A stretch of 9,206 nt of DNA from Thiomargarita sp. (GTDB lineage: Bacteria; Pseudomonadota; Gammaproteobacteria; Beggiatoales; Beggiatoaceae). A program made the position numbers and the translations under genes. The stretch covers positions 1-9,206 of the forward strand of contig JAUXCJ010000016.1 in assembly GCA_030618965.1 (NCBI GenBank). Reading direction: 5' to 3'. Of this stretch, positions 1 through 5,417 are shown one piece after another. The notes under the pieces were generated by a model that did not search any database, was not told where the DNA came from, and worked only from the letters and a program-made list of their open reading frames with translations. Every line of letters begins with the position of its first letter. Within the stretch, counting starts at the first letter, position 1.

Positions 1-1
1 G

Positions 2-1213
2 CGTGTTGAGTTACAAGCAAGCCAACCCACCGAGTTTCCCAAAAACCTCAGCTACTTCGGTGAGCTATCCCAAGCCACTCTAGCCAAATGCGCCCCAAAT
101 CTAGGCGTAGTCTATGCCATAGAACTGGACAATGGCTACATTAAAATCGGACAAACCAAAAACCCAGGCCACCGTATCACCAACCTTGCAAGAAGTTACC
201 GTCCTTTTATCAAGGTCAAACGGGTCGCCGTCACCAAAGACTGCACCAATTACATCCCACTTGAAAGACAAATACATAAAAAGTTTGCTGAAAATTGGTT
301 TGCTAACGAGTATTTTTTGGTTCCAATGCTTGAAGTGGTTGCGGCTATGGCTGAAATGAAATTGCGGAACTCTGGTAGCCTACAATCTGATCTCCCTGTG
401 CATCTAATCTGGGAGTCAATCAAATCCCTAATCGAATGCTATAATCAGTACATTCAGTCCGATTATTATACTTTTTCCTTGTTGCAGAAGATTAAAGAAC
501 AATTGTTGCAACTGGAAAGCTACTATTTGAATGATGGAAAAGTCAATATTATGCGTTTACTACTCATAGAAGATGACACTTTGTTAGGTAACGGCATTCA
601 AACCGGTTTGATGCAAACAAATTATGCAGTGGATTGGATAACAGATGGCGAGGCGGGAGAACATGCGCTCAAAGTTGAAAAGTATGATGCCCTAATTTTA
701 GATTTGAACTTGCCAAAAAAAGATGGTTTGAAAATCCTTAAAGATTTGCGAGCGCGTGGCGATACACTCCCAGTTCTGATTTTGACTGCCCGCGATACTA
801 TTAATGATAAAGTCATTGGTTTGGACAGTGGCGCAGATGATTATTTAGTCAAACCTTTTGATTTAGATGAATTAAGTGCTCGTCTTCGTGCGCTGCTCCG
901 CCGCCACAGTGGACGGGCAACACCTTATATTGAGTATGATAATTTGCGCCTTGAGCCTGCTACACATATTTTGACACAAAATGGACAAACCGTGATGCTG
1001 TCGCAGCGTGAATTTGCGATTCTACAAACCTTGTTGGAAAACCTTGGGCAAATATTATCGCGTTCTCGCCTAGAAGAAAGTTTGTACGGCTGGGATGACA
1101 TGATAGAAAGCAATGCTGTTGAAGTACATATCCATCACTTACGCAAAAAACTCGGTAAAAAACTGATTCACACAGTGCGCGGTATCGGTTACATGGTACC
1201 AAAAAAATTATGA
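2..1213 (+). CDS. GIY-YIG (T5orf172-type) nuclease domain in one open frame with an OmpR response regulator (5' partial)
   Basis: This frame is open from the window edge to the stop at 1211-1213, so its start lies outside. The first part (about 104-334) reads as a T5orf172-type GIY-YIG domain. A VVYAIELDNGYIKIGQT segment supplies the two strand motifs, and an Arg follows in HRITNLARS. An LERQIHKKFAENWFANEYF segment resembles the family's IH..F.....E(W/Y)F motif with the catalytic-type Glu. Residues encoded at 335-550 form a plausible, mostly helical linker, and the receiver domain starts at 551 in the same frame. GIY-YIG domains are nucleases common in phages, mobile elements and some DNA-interacting proteins. 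What is seen: both domains and no stop between them. What is inferred: either a genuine nuclease-regulator fusion, or a nuclease gene whose stop was lost so that it runs into a separately started regulator (next entry). The full N-terminus is not visible. Confidence 0.6.
   Translation, partial: RVELQASQPTEFPKNLSYFGELSQATLAKCAPNLGVVYAIELDNGYIKIGQTKNPGHRITNLARSYRPFIKVKRVAVTKDCTNYIPLERQIHKKFAENWFANEYFLVPMLEVVAAMAEMKLRNSGSLQSDLPVHLIWESIKSLIECYNQYIQSDYYTFSLLQKIKEQLLQLESYYLNDGKVNIMRLLLIEDDTLLGNGIQTGLMQTNYAVDWITDGEAGEHALKVEKYDALILDLNLPKKDGLKILKDLRARGDTLPVLILTARDTINDKVIGLDSGADDYLVKPFDLDELSARLRALLRRHSGRATPYIEYDNLRLEPATHILTQNGQTVMLSQREFAILQTLLENLGQILSRSRLEESLYGWDDMIESNAVEVHIHHLRKKLGKKLIHTVRGIGYMVPKKL
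437..445 (+). promoter_or_regulatory. Candidate extended -10 promoter for the response regulator
   Basis: TGCTATAAT is a perfect TATAAT preceded by the TGn extension, about 105 bases upstream of the regulator ATG at 551. No good -35 box sits 16-18 bases upstream, which extended -10 promoters can tolerate. It lies inside the open frame, in the linker between the nuclease and receiver domains. It would allow the two-component operon to be transcribed independently of the nuclease part. The call rests on motif match alone. Confidence 0.35.
551..1213 (+). CDS. OmpR/PhoB-family response regulator (QseB/PmrA-like)
   Basis: This is the DNA-binding response regulator partner of the downstream kinase. 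From ATG 551 it has 220 residues, the usual length for QseB/PmrA proteins. The receiver domain (about 1-115) shows the acidic pair D8-D9, the phospho-acceptor D51 in LILDLNLP, T79 in LILTAR, Y98 and K101 in the DDYLVKP segment. A winged-helix DNA-binding domain (about 125-218) ends with the typical VEVHIHHLRKKLG and HTVRGIGYMVP motifs. The start at 551 is chosen because MRLLLIEDD is the canonical receiver N-terminus, with a modest GGAAAAG at 536-542 as ribosome site. The frame stays open upstream into a GIY-YIG domain, so a longer fused product cannot be excluded. The stop overlaps the kinase start (ATGA, 1210-1213), implying translational coupling. The regulated genes cannot be read from the window. 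Confidence 0.93.
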   Translation: MRLLLIEDDTLLGNGIQTGLMQTNYAVDWITDGEAGEHALKVEKYDALILDLNLPKKDGLKILKDLRARGDTLPVLILTARDTINDKVIGLDSGADDYLVKPFDLDELSARLRALLRRHSGRATPYIEYDNLRLEPATHILTQNGQTVMLSQREFAILQTLLENLGQILSRSRLEESLYGWDDMIESNAVEVHIHHLRKKLGKKLIHTVRGIGYMVPKKL

Positions 1214-2580
1214 ATTTGTCGATTCGTAGACGTTTATTATTTTTATTGTTAAGCGTGATATGTGGCGTGTGGGGAATCGTTACTTGGAGGATTTATGTCG
1301 ATACCCAACACGAAGTTGAAGAATTATTTGATGCCAATCTAGCGCAAAGCGCACAGGTGCTGTTTGGACTCCTCAAACATGAGATGGAAGAAGAAGAGGA
1401 TGATGAGGATGATGAGGATGATAAAATAATAGAACTTCAAGAACATTTACTTGGGCATAGGTATGAACATAAACTAGCATTTTTAATACGCGACAGTGAT
1501 GGACAAATATTAGTTCGTTCTGCCACCGCACCCTTGTTTCCTAAGCCTAGTCATGATGCTGATGTTAAGTATAGTGATTATTGGTTCGATGAGCATTTAT
1601 GGCGAGTTTTTACCCGAAAATATGGTAAATTTATCGTGCAAACTGCCCAGCGTTATGACATCCGTGATGAACTGATTAGCGAAATTATATCAAGCACACT
1701 CAATGTGTTACTAATGACTTTGCCCTTATTAGCATTCTTGATTTGGATTAGTGTTGGTCGTAGTTTCAAACCTTTACAACAAGTCGCTACCGACATTGCA
1801 GCGCGTACCCCGGAACAATTGCAATCACTGGATATTCATCAAATACCTTTAGAAATAAAAGCATTGGTTAATGCGCTTAATAATCTGTTTATCCGACTGG
1901 AACGAGCTTTTGAAAATGAGCGACGTTTTACCGCCGATGCTGCCCATGAACTACGCACCCCATTAGCTGGGTTAAAAACTCAAGCTCAAGTAGCACAACG
2001 TGCTATTGATCCCCAACAACGCGAACAAGCTTTGCAACAAATACTCATCGGTGTTGATCGCGCCACACATTTAGTCACGCAATTATTAACCCTAGCTCGC
2101 ATGGATGCCACCCAAACCATGCCCACTTCCCGCCTTGATATGCACGAATTAGTCAGCCAAATCATCATCGACTTAACTGAGCAAGCTTTAAAGAAAGGGA
2201 TAGATTTAGGTTTAGAAAAGACGGCAACATTGACAATCATAGAAGCTAATCAAAATGCACTCTATTTGATGCTCCGTAACTTGGTTGATAATGCCATTTG
2301 TTACACACCAGAGGATGGACAAGTCACAGTATCTTTGGAGAATTTGCAATCATCTCGATTGAGAGTCTCGATCAGCGATAATGGCCCAGGTATCCCGCCA
2401 TCATTGCGAAAACAGATATTTGAACGCTTTTATCGGGGCGAAAATCAGAATATTCAGGGAAGCGGCTTAGGATTGTCGATTGCCCAAAAGGTGGCTCAAT
2501 TACATAATGTGGAAATTCAATTGGATGATGTAGCTAATGGTAGCGGATTGTGTGTGCGAATGGATTTTTGGTGCATTTAA
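1210..2580 (+). CDS. QseC/PmrB-like sensor histidine kinase
   Basis: Inner-membrane sensor kinase of 456 residues that should phosphorylate the upstream regulator. TM1 is at about 8-28 and TM2 at about 163-183, leaving a periplasmic sensor loop of about 130 residues. A HAMP-like linker covers about 184-236. The HisKA domain carries H246 in AAHELRTPL. The ATPase domain shows the N-box (LRNLVDNA, N357/N361), G1 (DNGPGIP, 390-396), the F-box (FERFYRG, 404-410) and G2 (GSGLGL, 417-422), so all catalytic boxes are intact. The loop contains a very acidic run, residues 58-71, which is almost only Glu and Asp. Acidic periplasmic patches in PmrB/PhoQ-type sensors bind metal ions or cationic peptides, so a cation signal is a reasonable inference but is not shown. 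The gene overlaps the regulator by 4 bases. The palindromic repeat beginning 36 bases after its stop may end transcription. Confidence 0.93.
   Translation: MNLSIRRRLLFLLLSVICGVWGIVTWRIYVDTQHEVEELFDANLAQSAQVLFGLLKHEMEEEEDDEDDEDDKIIELQEHLLGHRYEHKLAFLIRDSDGQILVRSATAPLFPKPSHDADVKYSDYWFDEHLWRVFTRKYGKFIVQTAQRYDIRDELISEIISSTLNVLLMTLPLLAFLIWISVGRSFKPLQQVATDIAARTPEQLQSLDIHQIPLEIKALVNALNNLFIRLERAFENERRFTADAAHELRTPLAGLKTQAQVAQRAIDPQQREQALQQILIGVDRATHLVTQLLTLARMDATQTMPTSRLDMHELVSQIIIDLTEQALKKGIDLGLEKTATLTIIEANQNALYLMLRNLVDNAICYTPEDGQVTVSLENLQSSRLRVSISDNGPGIPPSLRKQIFERFYRGENQNIQGSGLGLSIAQKVAQLHNVEIQLDDVANGSGLCVRMDFWCI
1396..1422 (+). repeat. Perfect 9-bp tandem triplicate inside the sensor kinase
   Basis: The unit GAGGATGAT is repeated three times without mismatch and encodes Glu-Asp-Asp three times in the periplasmic loop. 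Each unit is three codons, so slippage would change the acidic patch length without breaking the frame. Confidence 0.85.
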
Positions 2581-2615
2581 CTCGATAATTAAGTGGCTAG
2601 ACTCTCAGAATGTGT

Positions 2616-2701
2616 GTGAGTACAACGAATGTAGGACAACGAATAAAACCTTCAAGATTCAAGAACCTCTTTATTCGTTGTCCTACATTCGTTGTACTCA
2701 C
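2616..2701. repeat. Perfect 32-bp inverted repeat (86-bp palindromic element)
   Basis: The arms at 2616-2647 and 2670-2701 are exact reverse complements, separated by a 22-base spacer that contains TTCAAG twice. An 8-bp inverted pair (AACTCGAT 2579-2586, ATCGAGTT 2721-2728) lies just outside and may mark a wider element that begins at the kinase stop codon. A stem this long could stop transcription from either side, but no T-run follows it. It looks like an interspersed palindromic (REP/MITE-like) element; its copy number is not visible here. Confidence 0.8.
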
Positions 2702-2744
2702 CACTGCGACAAACTTGTTCATCGAGTTTAAATATGAGGTATCC

Positions 2745-2823
2745 CGTGTAGGTTGGAGTGAGTATGCGAACTCCAACACGTTTTGGCGAATTTGTTGGAC
2801 TTCCTATCGTCAGTCCAACCTAC
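2745..2823. repeat. Two-hairpin palindromic element bounded by GTAGGTTGGA / TCCAACCTAC
   Basis: The outer 10-bp arms at 2748-2757 and 2814-2823 are inverted copies. Inside, a left hairpin pairs GTTGGAGT (2752-2759) with ACTCCAAC (2770-2777), with CGTG/CACG reinforcing its base. A right hairpin pairs GTTGGAC (2794-2800) with GTCCAAC (2813-2819). The sequence can therefore fold as one long stem or two short ones. The style matches interspersed GGTTGGAGT-type repeats that I recall from large sulfur bacteria and cyanobacteria; this recollection was not searched. Confidence 0.65.
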
Positions 2824-2891
2824 GAGCTGATCCAGTAGATGCTGATATCCTGCTTCAGGGATGGGGATACTAATCAACCGTATTTTCCCGC

Positions 2892-2918
2892 TGGAGTGCA
2901 AGGTTACCTTGCACTCCA
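2892..2918. repeat. Short perfect hairpin (12-bp stem, 3-base loop) after the ptuB stop
   Basis: TGGAGTGCAAGG (2892-2903) pairs exactly with CCTTGCACTCCA (2907-2918) around TTA. It lies about 20 bases past the ptuB stop, so it is placed to act as a terminator or 3' stabiliser of the Septu transcript. No U-run follows on either strand, and it may equally be a third interspersed repeat. Confidence 0.6.
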
Positions 2919-2939
2919 AATAATCAAATCTACCGTGGT

Positions 2940-3584
2940 TCAGTTCAGTAAACTTGATAGTACGCTGATAATGGCGGAACAAAAGGGTATCAGTTCATCT
3001 GCGCTATTACGTTGTGAATAAAAAACTATTTGTTCTTGAATCATTTTTTCATCTAAAATCTCAATATCTTCTAGTGCCGCAAAAATTGCTGCTTGTCTCA
3101 GTTCACGAAGCTTATTAATGTCTAATGCTAAGTGTTTAATGGTTTGGTTGGCAGCCTCATCATTATTATTAGAGGCTTGTACACTGCCATCTTCTAAATA
3201 CTCAAATCTAGATTCACAGCTAAGTTCAAGTGGAGAAATTGTCAGGTTTTCATCAAACCAACTGCCTTTGGCATTGCCGCAATGTCTGGGTTCAGTTTTT
3301 TGAAGTTCAAATTGGCAAGAGCAGAGTAAATTATTGTATTCAAACTTTAACTTTGGATATTGTTTTTGAGGGCGAAAATGTTCTATATGACTTTCATTTA
3401 CCCTAATCCTAGTTCCACAATAGCAGCAAATAGCACCTTGTTCATTGATTAAAGCTTTATGTAGTTGTTTTTTAGTTGTCGAATCTAATCGTTTCCAGTT
3501 TGAACGTCCTCGTTGGTACATTTTGTCTTGGTTTTTCCATTCCGTGAAAAAACGTGGTTCTGTGTCTTTATCAATATATTTCAT
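2940..3584 (-). CDS. ptuB: Septu / retron-Ec78-type HNH endonuclease PtuB
   Basis: Predicted nuclease effector of the Septu anti-phage system, 214 residues, a normal size. The N-terminal part has a PRFFTEWKN segment and a helical lead-in. The HNH core follows: ICCYCG (C53, C56) and SHIEHFRP (H66, H69), then FEYNNLLCSC (N84/N85, C88, C90) and HCGNAKGSW (C102). The Cys pairs look like structural zinc ligands, and His/Asn are the catalytic set of HNH enzymes. This order matches the TIGR02646-like PtuB family. Its ATG overlaps the ptuA stop by 4 bases (ATGA), with GGGAG 12-16 bases upstream as ribosome site, so the pair should be co-translated. In this family ATPase and nuclease form a complex that cleaves DNA or RNA after infection; the target here is unknown. 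All key residues are present, so it looks functional. Confidence 0.88.
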   Translation of the reverse strand: MKYIDKDTEPRFFTEWKNQDKMYQRGRSNWKRLDSTTKKQLHKALINEQGAICCYCGTRIRVNESHIEHFRPQKQYPKLKFEYNNLLCSCQFELQKTEPRHCGNAKGSWFDENLTISPLELSCESRFEYLEDGSVQASNNNDEAANQTIKHLALDINKLRELRQAAIFAALEDIEILDEKMIQEQIVFYSQRNSADELIPFCSAIISVLSSLLN

Positions 3585-4849
3585 TGGTTCATAAGCTCCC
3601 GGCGATGAAGCAATACCTCTGCACGAACCAGTTCTGGCGATTCACCTTGGATTTCCGATTGCAATTGATTTAAAAGTTCCCGTGCCTTTGTTGTGTTTTG
3701 ACGAATAAGTTGAAAAAGCTGATGTATTTTATTATCAATTTCTTTGGGGCGATAGCTAGAACCCATCAAAGTTTTAAGTAAAAAATTGGAATCTTGTCCA
3801 TAAGTGCCATCTGGCTGCACTGCCTCCATGCCTTGTTCAGTTTGAACTAAACACCAAATATTTTCGCAATGCACATGCGAGAGTACCAGTGGTGAATGGG
3901 TTGTTAAGATGAACTGACAATTTGGAAAGGTTTTAAGCAATTTAGGGATGACTCTATGCTGCCATTCGGGGTGTAAATGTAACTCGATTTCATCAATCAG
4001 CACAATTGCTTGTCCCTCAAGCGGCTCGCTTAGTTCAGGGTTGGCGATTGCTAACCTCTGTGCTAAATCTCCCGCCAATGCTAATAAACATTTTTCTCCA
4101 TCCGACAATTGGTTGACATCAAAATGTTGTTTAGCTTTTTTAACTTCCATTCGTAATGGGGCTCGTCTTACTCTCAGATTCGAGAAACCAGTTAAGGCAA
4201 GAATCGCTTTTCTAACAGCTTGAAGTTGTGGTTCTTGATATTGCAAATTGTCGCCAACACTTGGTTCAATTGGGTAAAGTTTTTGTTCATTTTCAAAATC
4301 TTCACGCCCACGATACCATTCAAAAAAACGACGAAAATCATTGCGCCCACCTGTTAATGCTTGCTCATAAGCAGAAAGTTGGTCAAACTTGCGTTTAGTT
4401 CGTATCCGCAAAGGTACATCTAAGACGGCGCGATTGACTCCATAAAAAACCGCTAATGGAACACTATGCTCTTCATTTATTTCAAAAGATTCATGTATTT
4501 GTTCTACAATATCTTTGATAGCAGTCAGATTTGTAATCGCCTGCTTTTTTCTGCCGCGTTTGGTTTTTACCACTTTCCATGAAACTGATTTTTGATTAAA
4601 TTCAATTTCAATTGAGTTAGCGGTTTCACTTGCATTTTTTCGTATATCAGAATCGGTGAAAAATTGTCCAGTACCTTTTGTAGAACGTATTCGTCTAAAC
4701 AATCGTGATAACATAATTGCTAAAGCTTCTAAAATGCTGGTTTTACCAGCCCCGTTAATACCGACGAAAACCGTTAATTGTTCTCCAAACTGGATATTTA
4801 AGGTTTTAAAAGGACGGAAATTGGTTAATTCTAATTGTTGTAGTTTCAT
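3581..4849 (-). CDS. ptuA: Septu ATPase PtuA (RecF/SMC-like ABC ATPase)
   Basis: Predicted ATPase partner of PtuB, 422 residues. Residues 1-50 give the typical start and Walker A (GINGAGKT, 30-37, K36). The ABC signature is LSDGEK (248-253), Walker B is AIVLIDEIE (281-289) with D286-E287, and the switch His is H318 in LTTHSPL. The C-terminal part (about 345-420) has the DSNFLLKTLMGSSYRP and helical ESPELVRAE features I associate with PtuA-type ATPases rather than plain RecF or OLD proteins. No TOPRIM domain follows the ATPase, which argues against an OLD nuclease. The start is fixed by an in-frame TAA six bases upstream. No clear Shine-Dalgarno precedes it, so expression may be weak or from a near-leaderless message. 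It is the first gene of the operon with ptuB, and no reverse transcriptase gene is adjacent within the window. In known systems ATP binding holds the nuclease inactive. Confidence 0.88.
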   Translation of the reverse strand: MKLQQLELTNFRPFKTLNIQFGEQLTVFVGINGAGKTSILEALAIMLSRLFRRIRSTKGTGQFFTDSDIRKNASETANSIEIEFNQKSVSWKVVKTKRGRKKQAITNLTAIKDIVEQIHESFEINEEHSVPLAVFYGVNRAVLDVPLRIRTKRKFDQLSAYEQALTGGRNDFRRFFEWYRGREDFENEQKLYPIEPSVGDNLQYQEPQLQAVRKAILALTGFSNLRVRRAPLRMEVKKAKQHFDVNQLSDGEKCLLALAGDLAQRLAIANPELSEPLEGQAIVLIDEIELHLHPEWQHRVIPKLLKTFPNCQFILTTHSPLVLSHVHCENIWCLVQTEQGMEAVQPDGTYGQDSNFLLKTLMGSSYRPKEIDNKIHQLFQLIRQNTTKARELLNQLQSEIQGESPELVRAEVLLHRRELMNQ

Positions 4850-4880
4850 ATATTAGACTGGTTCCCAAATAATTTGAACT

Positions 4881-4907
4881 GTGATTTTTGTGATTTTCGT
4901 GATTACT
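4881..4907. repeat. Degenerate 9-bp tandem repeat (GTGATTTTT-like, three units)
   Basis: GTGATTTTT, GTGATTTTC and GTGATTACT lie head to tail some 32-58 bases upstream of the ptuA start. They could be regulator-binding repeats or part of a larger interspersed repeat; nothing here decides between these. Confidence 0.5.
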
Positions 4908-4925
4908 ATGACGCTCGGCGTAACA

Positions 4926-5341
4926 TTGTCTGAACCTTGATTATAAGGATTATAAGGATCTAAAGTTTTTAAGTAATGCTTTCTATCATAATTGTTATCA
5001 ATAGGTTATCGTAAATATTTGCGGTTATAATCATGTAAATTATTGAAATATAGTGCTTGATTTTGAGGTCAAAACTATATTTGTGCTTCTTTAGGAAGCA
5101 CTCTCAGTAAAAAGAATGTCTCATACAGTCTCAAAGAGTCCATTTTTACTGGGTATATATGTCTATTGTTATGTTATCAACAAGTTGCACATAAAGGTCA
5201 GATAGAAATACTACGTAACATATTAATAATTAAGTGTTTTGGAAATAATCTTCAAATACTCTAGTAAGGATTATAAGGATAAAATCTATTTTCAAAAAAT
5301 CCTGCCAAAATTTCAATCATTTAAACTCAAGGTTCAGACAA
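4926..5341. repeat. Segment bounded by 15-bp inverted repeats with an internal 16-bp direct repeat
   Basis: TTGTCTGAACCTTGA at 4926-4940 is exactly inverted at 5327-5341. Just inside, TAAGGATTATAAGGAT occurs twice in the same orientation, at 4944-4959 and 5265-5280. No convincing coding frame lies between. The edges resemble a TTGTCTGAACC...AAGGATTATAAGGAT repeat of the kind scattered in many AT-rich genomes, apparently present here as two opposed copies. No target-site duplication is visible, so calling it a transposed unit is inference. Confidence 0.6.
5048..5151. other. Cluster of hairpins in the noncoding gap, possible structured RNA
   Basis: Three potential stems occur in about 100 bases. 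ATATAGT (5048-5054) pairs with ACTATAT (5074-5080), with TTTTGA/TCAAAA nested inside. GTGCTTCT (5083-5090) pairs with GGAAGCAC (5094-5101, one G-T pair) around a TTA loop. CAGTAAAAA (5105-5113) pairs with TTTTTACTG (5143-5151). No promoter or terminator pair clearly frames them and the strand is undecided, so this is only a candidate RNA or repeat remnant. Confidence 0.3.
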
Positions 5342-5385
5342 GTTTGGTCATTGAAGATGACACATTATTAGGTATAAGCGTATAA
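5341..5385 (+). pseudogene. Short relic resembling the start of a response-regulator gene
   Basis: In the frame starting at 5341 the sequence reads SLVIEDDTLLGISV and then stops at 5383-5385. The IEDDTLLG core is identical to residues 6-13 of the response regulator at 551, with mostly synonymous base differences (22 of 25 bases match from 5350). There is no start codon and only about 14 codons remain, so it cannot be functional. It could be a fragment of a paralogous receiver gene, or chance resemblance. Confidence 0.4.
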
Positions 5386-5386
5386 T
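5357..5386 (+). promoter_or_regulatory. Sigma70-type promoter of the VIT-vWA-OmpA gene
   Basis: ATGACA (5357-5362, 5 of 6 to the -35 consensus) is followed after 18 bases by a perfect TATAAT (5381-5386). Transcription would begin near 5393, giving a short leader of about 25 bases before the ATG at 5418 and its GAGGA ribosome site (5405-5409). The -35 box lies within the response-regulator-like relic. Confidence 0.6.
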
Positions 5387-5417
5387 CACCACTTGATCAA
5401 CATAGAGGACAAACCTT

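Noticed and set aside
132..359. 75-codon frame at the left edge starting MATLKSDKPK
   Set aside because: It is in a different frame from the GIY-YIG domain, whose motifs are clearly in the frame starting at base 2.
2597..2982. Several short open frames on both strands between the kinase and ptuB
   Set aside because: They run through palindromic repeats, so their similar peptides (such as VGQRIK) are produced by the inverted repeats themselves.
3118..3303. Plus-strand open frame opposite ptuB
   Set aside because: It is the antisense shadow of conserved ptuB codons, with no ribosome site and no recognisable protein features.
4881..5280. CRISPR array, from the repeated AAGGATTATAAGGAT and GTGATT units
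   Set aside because: The units are short and either directly abutting or present only twice; there is no regular spacer pattern and there are no cas genes.
4850..5417. Complete retron (msr-msd RNA plus reverse transcriptase) upstream of ptuA
   Set aside because: No reverse transcriptase frame or YxDD-type motif occurs in the window, and the hairpins alone are too weak to call an msr-msd.
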